Shown: in pieces, positions 54,027 to 63,946 of the stretch
Layout: every line of letters starts with the position of its first letter
Numbering within the stretch: position 1 is the stretch's first letter
Origin: Kluyvera sp047971185
GTDB lineage: Bacteria > Pseudomonadota > Gammaproteobacteria > Enterobacterales > Enterobacteriaceae
Assembly: GCF_047971185.1 (NCBI RefSeq)
Contig: NZ_JBKDZH010000012.1
Span: 1-64,000 of the forward strand
Length of the DNA stretch: 64,000 nucleotides
Direction of reading: 5' to 3'
Notes under the pieces: generated by a model
Databases searched by the model: none
What the model was told of the DNA's origin: nothing
The model's input: only the letters and a program-made list of their open reading frames with translations
Program-made: the position numbers and the translations under genes

Positions 54027-54903
54027 CGTCTACCTCGAGAAGCGCCCGCCGGGCGCGCTGCGTACCGTGTGGCGTAAATTCTACGGCGACACCACCGCGA
54101 TGATCGGCCTGTATGGCTGTATCGGGCTGGCGGTGGTGTGTATCCTCGGCGGCTGGTTTGCGCCGTACGGTATCGACCAGCAGTTCCTCGGTTATCAGCT
54201 GCTGCCGCCGTCGTGGTCGCGCTACGGCGAAGTTTCCTTCTTCCTCGGCACCGACGATCTGGGCCGCGATGTCCTGAGCCGCCTGCTCAGCGGCGCGGCG
54301 CCCACCGTCGGCGGCGCGTTTGTCGTGACGCTTGCCGCCACCGTTTTTGGCCTGGTACTGGGCGCCTTTGCCGGGTCAACCCGCGGCCTGCGGTCGGCGG
54401 TGCTGAACCATATTCTCGACACCCTGCTGTCGATTCCGTCGCTGCTGCTGGCGATTATCGTTGTCGCCTTCGCCGGGCCGCATCTCAGCCACGCGATGTT
54501 TGCCGTCTGGCTGGCCCTGCTGCCGCGCATGGTGCGCTCGATCTACAGCATGGTGCACGACGAGCTGGAGCGTGATTACGTCATCGCCGCCCGCCTCGAC
54601 GGCGCTACCACGCTGAATATTCTGTGGTTCGCTATTCTGCCGAATATCGCCGCCGGGCTGGTGACCGAAATTACCCGCGCGCTGTCGATGGCAATCCTCG
54701 ATATTGCCGCGCTGGGCTTCCTCGACCTTGGCGCGCAGCTGCCGTCGCCGGAATGGGGCGCGATGCTCGGCGATGCGCTGGAGCTTATCTACGTTGCGCC
54801 GTGGACGGTAATGCTGCCGGGCGCGGCGATTATGGTCAGCGTGCTGCTGGTCAACCTGCTGGGCGACGGTATTCGCCGCGCCATTAACGCGGGGGTGGAA
54901 TAA
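54013..54903 (+). CDS. sapC: SapC permease
   Basis: Second permease, 296 residues. The DppC-type motif FFLGTDDLGRDVLSRLLSGA precedes the membrane domain, and the EAA loop is AARLDGATTLNILWFAILPN. It shares one base with the sapD start. E. coli-like throughout. Confidence 0.96.
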   Translation: MPYDSVYLEKRPPGALRTVWRKFYGDTTAMIGLYGCIGLAVVCILGGWFAPYGIDQQFLGYQLLPPSWSRYGEVSFFLGTDDLGRDVLSRLLSGAAPTVGGAFVVTLAATVFGLVLGAFAGSTRGLRSAVLNHILDTLLSIPSLLLAIIVVAFAGPHLSHAMFAVWLALLPRMVRSIYSMVHDELERDYVIAARLDGATTLNILWFAILPNIAAGLVTEITRALSMAILDIAALGFLDLGAQLPSPEWGAMLGDALELIYVAPWTVMLPGAAIMVSVLLVNLLGDGIRRAINAGVE

Positions 54904-55895
54904 TGCCGCTACTTGATATTCGCAACTTAACCATTGAATTTAACACCAACGAAGGCTGGGTGAAGGCCGTTGACCGCGTCAGCATGACGCTGGCCGAGGG
55001 CGAAATCCGCGGCCTGGTGGGGGAATCCGGCTCGGGTAAGAGCCTGATTGCCAAAGCCATTTGTGGCGTCACCAAGGACAACTGGCGCGTCACCGCCGAC
55101 CGTATGCGCTTTGACGATATCGACCTGCTGCGTCTGTCGAACCGCGAACGGCGCAGGCTGGTCGGCCACAACGTGTCGATGATTTTCCAGGAGCCGCAGT
55201 CCTGTCTGGACCCTTCCGAACGCGTGGGCCTCCAGCTGATGCAGAATATCCCCGGCTGGACCTTTAAAGGCCACTGGTGGCAGCGCTTCGGCTGGCGGAA
55301 ACGTCGCGCGATCGAGCTGCTGCACCGCGTCGGCATTAAGGATCACAAAGACGCGATGCGCAGCTTCCCCTATGAGCTGACCGAAGGTGAATGCCAGAAG
55401 GTGATGATCGCCATCGCGCTGGCTAACCAGCCGCGTCTGCTGATTGCCGATGAGCCGACCAACGCCATGGAGCCGACGACGCAGGCGCAGATTTTCCGCC
55501 TGTTGACCGGTCTTAACCAGAACAACAACACCACCATCCTGCTGATTTCCCACGATTTGCAGATGCTGACCCACTGGGCGGATAAAATTAACGTCATGTA
55601 CTGCGGGCAGACGGTGGAGACCGCGCCGAGCGAAGAGCTGGTGACCACGCCGCATCACCCGTACACCCAGGCGCTGATTCGTGCGATTCCGGACTTTGGC
55701 CGTTCCATGCCGCATAAAAGCCGCCTGAACACCCTTTCCGGCGCTATTCCGCTGCTGGAACAGCTGCCGATGGGCTGCCGCCTGGGGCCGCGCTGCCCGT
55801 ACGCGCAGCGAAAATGTATTGAAACCCCGCGCCTGACGGGAGCGAAGAACCACCTGTTCGCCTGTCATTTCCCGCTGAACATGGAGAAAGAGTGA
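54903..55895 (+). CDS. sapD: SapD ATPase
   Basis: ABC ATPase of 330 residues with Walker A GESGSGKSL and Walker B LIADEPTNAMEP. The signature is the unusual LTEGECQK instead of LSGGQ, as in E. coli SapD, so it is not a mutation here. The C-terminal oligopeptide-type extension includes four cysteines around RCPYAQRKCIE. In E. coli, SapD is also needed for Trk potassium uptake. Confidence 0.96.
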   Translation: MPLLDIRNLTIEFNTNEGWVKAVDRVSMTLAEGEIRGLVGESGSGKSLIAKAICGVTKDNWRVTADRMRFDDIDLLRLSNRERRRLVGHNVSMIFQEPQSCLDPSERVGLQLMQNIPGWTFKGHWWQRFGWRKRRAIELLHRVGIKDHKDAMRSFPYELTEGECQKVMIAIALANQPRLLIADEPTNAMEPTTQAQIFRLLTGLNQNNNTTILLISHDLQMLTHWADKINVMYCGQTVETAPSEELVTTPHHPYTQALIRAIPDFGRSMPHKSRLNTLSGAIPLLEQLPMGCRLGPRCPYAQRKCIETPRLTGAKNHLFACHFPLNMEKE

Positions 55896-55896
55896 C

Positions 55897-56703
55897 ATGG
55901 TCGAAACGCTGCTTGAAGTGCGCAACCTCAGTAAAACCTTCCGCTACCGTACCGGCTGGTTCCATCGCCAGACCCTACAGGCGGTGAAGCCGCTGAGCTT
56001 TACCCTGCGCGAGAAGCAAACGCTGGCGATTATCGGCGAGAACGGGTCCGGCAAGTCCACGCTGGCGAAAATGCTGGCGGGGATGGTCGAACCAACCACC
56101 GGCGAGCTGCTGATTGATGACCATCCACTGGAATTCGGCGACTACTCATTCCGCAGCCAGCGCATCCGCATGATTTTCCAGGATCCGAGCACCTCGCTGA
56201 ACCCGCGTCAGCGTATTTCGCAGATCCTCGATTTCCCGCTGCGCCTGAATACCGATCTCGAACCCGAGGCCCGACGTAAGCAGATTATCGATACCCTGCG
56301 TCTGGTCGGCCTGCTGCCGGACCACGTCAGCTACTATCCGCACATGCTGGCCCCGGGGCAGAAACAGCGTCTGGGGCTGGCGCGCGCGCTCATCCTGCGC
56401 CCGAAGGTGATCATCTGCGACGAAGCGCTGGCCTCGCTGGATATGTCGATGCGTTCGCAGCTGGTGAACCTGATGCTGGAACTGCAGGAGAAACAGGGCA
56501 TCTCGTACATCTATGTGACCCAGCATCTGGGGATGATGAAGCACATCAGCGATCAGGTGCTGGTAATGCATCAGGGGGAAGTGGTCGAGCGCGGCAGCAC
56601 CGCCGACGTGCTGGCCTCCCCGCTGCACGATTTAACCAAACGGTTGATTGCCGGTCACTTTGGCGAGGCGCTCACCGCCGACGCCTGGCGCAAAGACCGC
56701 TAA
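55897..56703 (+). CDS. sapF: SapF ATPase
   Basis: Partner ATPase of 268 residues. Walker A is GENGSGKST, the signature region reads LAPGQKQR (also altered, as in E. coli), and Walker B VIICDEALASLD. It lies 1 bp after sapD and ends the sap operon. fabI starts 37 bp later with its own strong ribosome-binding site. Confidence 0.96.
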   Translation: MVETLLEVRNLSKTFRYRTGWFHRQTLQAVKPLSFTLREKQTLAIIGENGSGKSTLAKMLAGMVEPTTGELLIDDHPLEFGDYSFRSQRIRMIFQDPSTSLNPRQRISQILDFPLRLNTDLEPEARRKQIIDTLRLVGLLPDHVSYYPHMLAPGQKQRLGLARALILRPKVIICDEALASLDMSMRSQLVNLMLELQEKQGISYIYVTQHLGMMKHISDQVLVMHQGEVVERGSTADVLASPLHDLTKRLIAGHFGEALTADAWRKDR

Positions 56704-56740
56704 TCGCCGCCGTCACCCTTAAGAGAAGGAGGATTACGCT

Positions 56741-57526
56741 ATGGGTTTTCTTTCCGGCAAACGTATCCTGATTACCGGCGTCGCCAGCAAACTGTCCATC
56801 GCCTACGGCATTGCTCAGGCGATGCACCGCGAAGGGGCCGAGCTGGCGTTCACCTATCAGAACGACAAACTGAAAGGCCGCGTTGAAGATTTCGCCGCCT
56901 CGCTGGACTCGCAGATTGTGCTGCCGTGCGACGTGGCGGAAGACGAGAGCATTGAAGCGCTGTTCAGCGAGCTGGTAAAAGCATGGCCAACGTTCGACGG
57001 TTTCGTCCACTCGATTGGCTTTGCGCCCGCCGACCAGCTTGACGGCGACTACGTCAACGCGGTCACCCGTGACGGTTTTAAAATCGCCCACGACATCAGC
57101 TCCTACAGCTTCGTGGCGATGGCGAAAGCCTGCCGTGAGATGCTGAAGCCCGGCTCCGCGCTGCTGACGCTGTCCTACCTCGGCGCCGAGCGCGCGATCC
57201 CCAACTACAACGTCATGGGGCTGGCGAAAGCGTCGCTGGAAGCGAACGTCCGCTATATGGCTAACGCCATGGGGCCGGAAGGCGTTCGCGTCAATGCCAT
57301 CTCAGCGGGCCCGATTCGTACGCTGGCCGCCTCCGGCATCAAGGATTTCCGAAAAATGCTCGCCCATTGCGAAGCGGTAACGCCGATTCGCCGCACCGTC
57401 GCCATTGAAGATGTCGGTAACTCCGCCGCGTTTCTGTGCTCAAACCTCGCCGCCGGCGTTTCCGGTGAAGTGCTGCACGTTGACGGCGGCTTCAGCATTG
57501 CCGCCATGAACGAGCTGGATCTGTAG
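56741..57526 (+). CDS. fabI: Enoyl-ACP reductase FabI
   Basis: NADH-dependent enoyl-acyl-carrier-protein reductase, the last step of each fatty acid elongation cycle and the target of triclosan. The 261-residue protein (E. coli 262) has the catalytic Tyr146, Tyr156 and Lys163 (SYLGAERAIPNYNVMGLAK). Gly93, whose change to Val gives triclosan resistance, is wild type (HSIGFAP). AAGGAGG lies upstream. The C-terminal lysine of E. coli FabI is missing, a minor difference. Confidence 0.98.
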   Translation: MGFLSGKRILITGVASKLSIAYGIAQAMHREGAELAFTYQNDKLKGRVEDFAASLDSQIVLPCDVAEDESIEALFSELVKAWPTFDGFVHSIGFAPADQLDGDYVNAVTRDGFKIAHDISSYSFVAMAKACREMLKPGSALLTLSYLGAERAIPNYNVMGLAKASLEANVRYMANAMGPEGVRVNAISAGPIRTLAASGIKDFRKMLAHCEAVTPIRRTVAIEDVGNSAAFLCSNLAAGVSGEVLHVDGGFSIAAMNELDL

Positions 57527-57533
57527 CCTCGAC

Positions 57534-57615
57534 TGTAGGCCTGATAAGCGCAGCGCCATCAGGTAAATTGGCGCACATTGCCGGATGGCGGCGTAAACGC
57601 CTTATCCGGCCTACA
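57534..57615. repeat. Pair of REP elements (BIME-like)
   Basis: An inverted pair: TGTAGGCCTGATAAGCGCAG at 57534 and its near-complement ending CTTATCCGGCCTACA at 57615, with the GCCGGATGGCGGCG core at 57580-57593. Typical extragenic palindromic sequence of enterobacteria, here downstream of fabI, where it may stabilise the 3' end. Confidence 0.85.
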
Positions 57616-57770
57616 GCCCCCCTCCCGCCTCTGTTATTCCAGTCAGTTATTAATTATCGCCGAACAATATTTTCTCCCTCGTCACGCATGCGCCAGGATA
57701 TTTATCCATAACGATCCGGCAACATCTCCTTCGACGCGGCCGGTCGCCACCTTCAGATCAAGGAACACCC

Positions 57771-58928
57771 ATGGAGCCACGCCGCGTTTCCGGCAAAAAC
57801 CACTGGTATCACGAAACCCAGTCGAGAACCCAACACAGCGACGTGATGCCGCTGGTTCCCGAAGCCGCGCACGTTGACGACCGTTTTTTACTGGACCTCG
57901 CCCTGCCTGACGCGCTGCTAAGCGCTAATCAACGCTGGCTGAGCGCTGCCCGCACGCTGGCTAATCAACTGTTCCCCGACGCCGTCTCCGTTAATCGGCT
58001 GCGCACCTTCAGCGACTACGATCGCCTGAGCACCGCGCTAACCGTCGCCCAGGTCTGCGGCGTTCAGCGCCTGTGCAATCACTATGCCGCACGGCTGGCG
58101 CCGCTGCCGGGGCCGGACTCGTCGCGCGAGAGCAACCGTCGGCTGGCGCAAATTACCGAATATGCCCGCCAGCTCGCCAGCTCGCCGTCGATCATCACCC
58201 CCCGCGCGCGCCAGCAGCTGGACGACGTGGGAATGACGCTGCATGACATTATTCTGATTAATCAGATTGTCGGTTTCGTCGGCTTCCAGGCGCGAATTAT
58301 TGCCCTCTTCCAGGCGCACATGGGCTTCCCGGTTCGCTGGATCCCCGGTATGCCGGTCCAGGAAGACGCTGACCCCGACCGCTTCACCAGCGATAGCACG
58401 CGGTGGCATACCGATCTGGAGGTCATTGAAGCGCATCAGGCCAATACGCCGCAGGGCGAGGCGCTCTCCCGCTGGCAGAATCTGGCGGAGCTTCACGCGC
58501 TGGCCCCGGTGCTGGCCCATGAGGAGACGCTGCTGGCAGGATTGGGTGAACTGCTCAATGCGCTGACGTTTACGCACCCGCTGCTGCCGCTGTCGGCGCT
58601 GATTCCGGCGCGCATCAACGGCAGCGTCAGCTGTTTCAACTACAACAGCGGATTATGGCAAGGCGCCAGCGGCCTGCCGGAGGCGGTACGCAACGGCGAA
58701 CGGGCGATTCTGGCGTGGAGCCACCACTACCCCTGCGAACGGGCGCTCGCCCAGGCCGCACAGCTGCTGACCCGCGCGCCAGACCGCTTTAGCGCCGCGC
58801 AGATGAGTCCGCTTATCGATCACGGGGTGTCCACGCCAGATGCCATCGCGCTGCTTGCCTGGACCGCCTTCAGCGGCTGGTTAAACAGGCTACGCATCGC
58901 GCTGGGCAGCGCACAACAAGTTACGTAA
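57771..58928 (+). CDS. yciW: CMD/AhpD-like protein YciW
   Basis: The 385-residue protein matches E. coli YciW in position and opening (GKNHWYHETQS). It resembles two carboxymuconolactone decarboxylase-type helical domains. The second half has a Cys in YPCERALAQAAQ. In E. coli the gene belongs to the CysB regulon and is linked to cysteine metabolism, but the reaction is not known. AAGGAA precedes the ATG. It lies 81 bp before rnb, same strand, and may be co-transcribed. Confidence 0.88.
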   Translation: MEPRRVSGKNHWYHETQSRTQHSDVMPLVPEAAHVDDRFLLDLALPDALLSANQRWLSAARTLANQLFPDAVSVNRLRTFSDYDRLSTALTVAQVCGVQRLCNHYAARLAPLPGPDSSRESNRRLAQITEYARQLASSPSIITPRARQQLDDVGMTLHDIILINQIVGFVGFQARIIALFQAHMGFPVRWIPGMPVQEDADPDRFTSDSTRWHTDLEVIEAHQANTPQGEALSRWQNLAELHALAPVLAHEETLLAGLGELLNALTFTHPLLPLSALIPARINGSVSCFNYNSGLWQGASGLPEAVRNGERAILAWSHHYPCERALAQAAQLLTRAPDRFSAAQMSPLIDHGVSTPDAIALLAWTAFSGWLNRLRIALGSAQQVT

Positions 58929-59009
58929 AAGGGTGAAACAGCGCTTGCTGCAACCCGGTGATTCGCGTCACAATGTCAGCCGCTCTTTTGGCCACGAAAA
59001 TAGATCAAT

Positions 59010-60944
59010 ATGCTTCAGGACAACCCGCTGCTTGCGCAGCTAAAACAGCAACTCCATTCCCAAACGCCACGCGCGGAAGGGGTCGTCAAAGCCACGGAAA
59101 AAGGTTTCGGTTTCCTCGAAGTCGACGGACAGAAAAGCTACTTTATTCCGCCGCCGCAGATGAAAAAAGTGATGCACGGCGACCGTATTATTGCGGTGAT
59201 CCACTCTGAAAAAGAAAAAGAGAGCGCCGAGCCGGAAGAACTGGTCGAGCCGTTCCTGACCCGCTTTGTGGGTAAGGTGCATCGCAAGGACGACCGCCTG
59301 TCTATCGTACCTGACCATCCGCTGCTGAAAGACGCGATTCCTTGCCGCGCCGAACGTGGCGTGACGCACGATTTTAAACAGGGTGACTGGGCCGTTGCTG
59401 AAATGCGCCGTCATCCGCTGAAAGGCGATCGCAGCTTCTACGCTGAACTGACCCAATTCATTACCTTTGGTGACGACCACTTTGTGCCGTGGTGGGTAAC
59501 CCTCGCCCGTCATAACCTGGAAAAAGAAGCGCCGAACGGTGTTGCCACCGAAATGCAGGACGAAGGGCTTGAGCGCCGCGACCTGACCGCGCTGGACTTC
59601 GTCACCATCGACAGCGCCAGCACCGAAGATATGGATGATGCGCTGTTTGTGGAGGAAGCCGCCGACGGCAAGCTGCTGCTGACCGTCGCTATCGCCGACC
59701 CAACCGCCTGGATCGTCGAAGGCAGCAAGCTGGACAACGCCGCCAAAATTCGTGCGTTCACCAACTACCTGCCGGGCTTTAACATCCCGATGCTGCCGCG
59801 CGAGCTGTCTGACGACCTGTGCTCCCTGCGCGCAGAAGTGGTGCGTCCGGTGCTGGCCTGCCGCATGACGCTGGCCGCCGATGGCACCATTGAAGACAAC
59901 ATTGAGTTCTTTGCCGCTAACATCGAGTCGAAAGCCAAACTGGTGTACGACGACGTGTCCAACTGGCTGGAGAATACCGGCAGCTGGCAGCCGCAGAGCG
60001 AAGCCATTGCGCGCCAGATTACCCTGCTGCAACGCGTCTGTCAGGTGCGCAGCGAGTGGCGTCAAACCCACGCGCTGGTGTTCAAAGACCGTCCGGACTA
60101 CCGCTTCGTGCTGGGCGAGAAAGGCGAAGTGCTGGATATCGTCGCCGAGCCGCGTCGTATTGCCAACCGCATCGTTGAGGAGTCAATGATTGCGGCTAAC
60201 ATCTGCGCGGCGCGCGTGCTGCGCGACAAGCTCGGTTTCGGCGTTTACAACGTCCACACCGGTTTCGCGCCGGACAACACCGAAGCGCTGGCCGCGCTGC
60301 TGAAAACCCACGACGTGCACGTCGACCCGGTGGAAGTGCTGACGCTGGAAGGCTTCTGCAAGCTGCGCCGCGAGCTGGACGCACAGCCGTCAGGCTTCCT
60401 CGACAGCCGCATTCGCCGCTTCCAGTCGTTCGCTGAAATCAGCACCGAGCCTGGCCCGCACTTTGGTTTAGGCCTCGAAGCGTACGCCACCTGGACTTCG
60501 CCGATTCGTAAGTACGGCGATATGATCAACCATCGTCTGCTGAAGGCGGTGATCAAAGGTGAAAGCGCTTCACGTCCGCAGGATGACATCACCGTACAGA
60601 TGGCCGAACGCCGCCGTCTGAACCGTATGGCGGAACGCGACGTCGCGGACTGGCTATATGCGCGCTACCTCAGCCCGATGGCGGGTAACGATACGCGCTT
60701 CGCCGCCGAGATTATTGACGTAAGCCGCGGCGGTATGCGCGTACGTCTGGTCGATAACGGCGCGGTGGCCTTTATTCCGGCCCCGTTCCTGCACGCCGTA
60801 CGCGACGAGCTGGTTTGCAGCCAGGAAAGCGGCACCGTGCAAATCAAAGGCGAAGTGGCCTATAAAGTCACCGACGTGATTGATGTCACCATTGCGGAAG
60901 TGCGCATGGAGACGCGCAGCGTGATTGCCCGCCCGGCCGCGTAA
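59010..60944 (+). CDS. rnb: Exoribonuclease II
   Basis: 3'-5' exoribonuclease, the main hydrolytic RNA-degrading activity in E. coli extracts. It is 644 residues, identical in length to E. coli RNase II. Two cold-shock-type RNA-binding domains, the RNB catalytic domain with the aspartates of DSASTEDMDDALF (about 201-210) and a C-terminal S1 domain (from about 560) are in order. A good terminator follows. Confidence 0.98.
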   Translation: MLQDNPLLAQLKQQLHSQTPRAEGVVKATEKGFGFLEVDGQKSYFIPPPQMKKVMHGDRIIAVIHSEKEKESAEPEELVEPFLTRFVGKVHRKDDRLSIVPDHPLLKDAIPCRAERGVTHDFKQGDWAVAEMRRHPLKGDRSFYAELTQFITFGDDHFVPWWVTLARHNLEKEAPNGVATEMQDEGLERRDLTALDFVTIDSASTEDMDDALFVEEAADGKLLLTVAIADPTAWIVEGSKLDNAAKIRAFTNYLPGFNIPMLPRELSDDLCSLRAEVVRPVLACRMTLAADGTIEDNIEFFAANIESKAKLVYDDVSNWLENTGSWQPQSEAIARQITLLQRVCQVRSEWRQTHALVFKDRPDYRFVLGEKGEVLDIVAEPRRIANRIVEESMIAANICAARVLRDKLGFGVYNVHTGFAPDNTEALAALLKTHDVHVDPVEVLTLEGFCKLRRELDAQPSGFLDSRIRRFQSFAEISTEPGPHFGLGLEAYATWTSPIRKYGDMINHRLLKAVIKGESASRPQDDITVQMAERRRLNRMAERDVADWLYARYLSPMAGNDTRFAAEIIDVSRGGMRVRLVDNGAVAFIPAPFLHAVRDELVCSQESGTVQIKGEVAYKVTDVIDVTIAEVRMETRSVIARPAA

Positions 60945-60951
60945 TCTGCTG

Positions 60952-60978
60952 AAACGGCCCCTTCGGGGCCGTTTTTTT
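60952..60978 (+). terminator. Terminator of rnb
   Basis: ACGGCCCC/GGGGCCGT stem with loop TTC, followed by T7. Confidence 0.95.
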
Positions 60979-61003
60979 ATTCTCTGCATTCGAGCGAATA
61001 TCT

Positions 61004-61519
61004 TTAATACAAACTCGCTACATATTCATTGATGGGCTGCGGTAATAGATCTTGTGGATGGTCGCCACCAAAGGTTAGCCATTTACTGCTCCCGTTTAGT
61101 ATTGTGGAAGCAATCACATTATTGCTTTGCGCGTTGTACACCGTAATCTTTACTTCTATTTTATCTGGAAGACCCGACCATTCAGTTGCCCTATCTTCCC
61201 AATGTAAAATTTGCGGAATAACATAATAGCCGTCTTTCATTTGCTGACTGTTCTGCAGGCATTCTTGCGTAGCACATGTCGAGATAACCGCAGCATCATC
61301 CGTATAGCGAGAAAATGCCGTTCGTACAGCCATTGCGGTCATGGACCCAGACTGGCTGTATACCTTCGCGTCATAGGTACCATTTTCCGGTTGAGCGATA
61401 AGTACTTTTTTATTTTTAATCAGCTGTTCGGTGTTTTTCGTGACTTCGGCAGCATTGTATTTTGCGCTACAGCCCACAAGGAGCATCATCCCAAAAACAA
61501 GGATAACCTTTTTTTTCAT
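61004..61519 (-). CDS. DUF4823-type lipoprotein
   Basis: Predicted lipoprotein of 171 residues. I start at ATG 61519 (MKKKVILVF), nine bases after a GGA, rather than TTG 61564. The lipobox LLVGC gives Cys17. The mature part carries the pattern I associate with DUF4823: GSM...AVRTAFSRY, then ILHWEDRATEWSGLPDKIEV and WLTFGGDHPQDLL. Function is unknown. In E. coli there is no gene here between rnb and pdeR, so it is a lineage-specific insertion. The 360 bp upstream are very AT-rich and hold only the divergent promoters. Confidence 0.85.
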   Translation of the reverse strand: MKKKVILVFGMMLLVGCSAKYNAAEVTKNTEQLIKNKKVLIAQPENGTYDAKVYSQSGSMTAMAVRTAFSRYTDDAAVISTCATQECLQNSQQMKDGYYVIPQILHWEDRATEWSGLPDKIEVKITVYNAQSNNVIASTILNGSSKWLTFGGDHPQDLLPQPINEYVASLY

Positions 61520-61879
61520 TTCGTTGTTCCAGAAGTTATTCGGTGGCATTTCATCATTAATCAATACAGGTTTATATCTACAACTTCACTGCAAGTAAAG
61601 TGAATATCAGTTATTCGTAGTAGTATAACGTGATTTTACAATATTATATTAAAGAGCATAAAACCATTTATACAAACAATACAATTTTCAAAAGACAATT
61701 AATAACAAAATGCATTCATATCACTTATTTAAAACATCCTGCCGGATAAATAATCTTCATACCTCGTTATTATTTTTTAATGTTTTGCCAACCTGCTCTC
61801 TTTTTTTCTCAGCGAAATCGCCCAAAAACGTTCACACTGAATACCATGGCATCCGCACGCAGGTGTACGCGAGGAAGAT

Positions 61880-63865
61880 ATGGTGAAGTCTCTGGCACAA
61901 AATCTGCTCGGCCCAAACTCCAGCGAAACCAGCCTTTACTGGCGCTTGTCGCGCGCAGAGCCGACGCTGCTGCTGGGGGCGGATCCCGATGCCAATGCCG
62001 ATCTTGCCGTTCCGCTGAGTGACGAAAACGCCAGCCGCATTCGGGCAATGTCCGTCACCACCTCCAGTATCGCCATCAATATTCAGCTTAACGGCTACGA
62101 TGTTCCCATCCATCTGATAGGCCGTAAGGTCAGCGGCACCGAATGGGCCGGCACCGCCTCCTCGTGGTTTGACACCTCCTCCGTTGCGCGCGACCTGTTA
62201 CAGGGTCTGCTGTTCGCCGAACAGGTGGTATCGGAAGCTAACGCGGTGATCGTGATTCTCGACAGAGAAGGCAAAATTCAGCGTTTCAACCGCCTGTGCG
62301 AGGAGTATACCGGCTTCAAAGAGCAGGACGTCATTGGCAAAACGGCGTTCGAGCTGTTTATGTCGGCCCCGGAAGCGGCGGCTGCGCGCGAGAACGTCAG
62401 CCGTTTTTTCACCAACGGCGGGCCGTATGAAGTGGAACGCTGGATCAAAACGCGCAAAGGCTCGCGCCTGTTTTTATTTCGCAACCGCTTCGTGCACAGC
62501 GGTAGCGGCAAAAATGAGATCTACCTGATTTGCTCCGGAACCGATATTACCGAAGAACGCAAAGCCCAGGAGCGGCTGCGGCTGCTGGCGAATACCGACA
62601 CCATCACCGGCCTGCCAAACCGTCACGCGATTAATGAGCTGATTGGCCGCGCCATGGATAACCGCAAGGACCACGAGCAGGTTGGGCTGGTCTATTTCGA
62701 CCTGGATAACTTTAAGAAGGTGAATGACGCCTACGGTCACCTTTTTGGCGACCAGCTGTTGCAGTCCGTCGCGCTGTCGATTTTAAGCTGCCTGGAAGAC
62801 GGGCAGACCCTGGCACGACTCGGCGGCGATGAGTTTATCGTCCTGGCGGTGGAGACCTCCCAGAGCGCCTTAGAAGCGATGGCGTCGCGGGTGCTGACCC
62901 GCCTGCGCGACCCGTTTCGTATCGGCCTGATTGAGGTCTACAGCGGCTGCTCGCTCGGTATTTCCCTCGCCCCGCAGCACGGCGAAGACCGGGAAAGCCT
63001 GATTCGCAACGCCGACACCGCAATGTATACCGCCAAAGAGAAAGGCCGCGGGCGCTTCAGCGTCTTTTCTCCCGAAATGAATCAGCGCGTGTTTGAGTAC
63101 CTGTGGCTGGACACTAACCTGCGTAAGGCGCTGCAAACCGATCAATTAGTGATCCATTATCAACCTAAGGTGGCGTTAAACGGCGAAATTCAGAGCGTAG
63201 AGGCGCTGGTGCGCTGGAACTCGCCGGAGCGCGGGCTGATTCCGCCGTTAGACTTTATCTCTTACGCCGAAGAGTCGGGGCTGATTGTGCCGCTGGGGCG
63301 TTGGGTGATGCTTGAGGCCATCCGCCAGCTGGCGCAGTGGCGCGATCGCGGTATTCATCTGCGCGTGGCGGTCAACGTGTCGGCGCGTCAGCTGGTCGAT
63401 CAATCCATTTTCAGCGATCTCAAGCAGGCGTTGAAGGCTGAGCATTTCGATGAATGCCCGATCGATATTGAGCTGACCGAAAGCTGCCTGATTGATAACG
63501 CCGACCAGGCGCTGGAGGTCATTCAGCAGTTTCGTTCATTAGGGGCGCAGATTCACCTCGACGATTTTGGCACCGGCTACTCGTCGCTATCGCAGCTGGC
63601 GCGTTTTCCGATCGATACCATCAAGCTGGACCATAGTTTTGTGCATCATGTCCACCTTCAGTCGGTTTCACAATCGCTGGCGCTGGCGATTATCGCCGTG
63701 GCTCGAGCGCTGAATCTGCGCATCATTGCCGAAGGGGTGGAGGATGCGGACGATGACGCTTTCTTAAGGCAAAACGGCGTTGACGAGCGGCAGGGATACT
63801 ATTTTGCCCGGCCAATGCCCGCCGCTGAGCTGGAGCGCTGGCTGCAAGCGCGTCAGGGGTTATAA
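61880..63865 (+). CDS. pdeR: PAS-GGDEF-EAL cyclic-di-GMP phosphodiesterase PdeR (Gmr)
   Basis: In E. coli PdeR is the trigger phosphodiesterase that controls DgcM and MlrA, and so curli expression. The 661-residue protein equals it in length. A PAS domain (about 115-230), intact GGDEF (RLGGDEF) and intact EAL (SVEALVRW) with the catalytic LDDFGTGYSS motif are present. Cytosolic. The upstream 300 bp are AT-rich. yciZ follows 81 bp later. Confidence 0.96.
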   Translation: MVKSLAQNLLGPNSSETSLYWRLSRAEPTLLLGADPDANADLAVPLSDENASRIRAMSVTTSSIAINIQLNGYDVPIHLIGRKVSGTEWAGTASSWFDTSSVARDLLQGLLFAEQVVSEANAVIVILDREGKIQRFNRLCEEYTGFKEQDVIGKTAFELFMSAPEAAAARENVSRFFTNGGPYEVERWIKTRKGSRLFLFRNRFVHSGSGKNEIYLICSGTDITEERKAQERLRLLANTDTITGLPNRHAINELIGRAMDNRKDHEQVGLVYFDLDNFKKVNDAYGHLFGDQLLQSVALSILSCLEDGQTLARLGGDEFIVLAVETSQSALEAMASRVLTRLRDPFRIGLIEVYSGCSLGISLAPQHGEDRESLIRNADTAMYTAKEKGRGRFSVFSPEMNQRVFEYLWLDTNLRKALQTDQLVIHYQPKVALNGEIQSVEALVRWNSPERGLIPPLDFISYAEESGLIVPLGRWVMLEAIRQLAQWRDRGIHLRVAVNVSARQLVDQSIFSDLKQALKAEHFDECPIDIELTESCLIDNADQALEVIQQFRSLGAQIHLDDFGTGYSSLSQLARFPIDTIKLDHSFVHHVHLQSVSQSLALAIIAVARALNLRIIAEGVEDADDDAFLRQNGVDERQGYYFARPMPAAELERWLQARQGL

Positions 63866-63946
63866 GGTAAGCCTTTTTTTCACTTCTCTTTTGTCTGTAA
63901 ATTTAGCATCATTGATTTCAATCGAATTTATCAACAGGATCCCACC

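Noticed and set aside
55381..56390. Signature motifs of SapD (LTEGECQK) and SapF (LAPGQKQR) that depart from LSGGQ
   Set aside because: The same departures occur in E. coli SapD and SapF, so they are family traits rather than damage.
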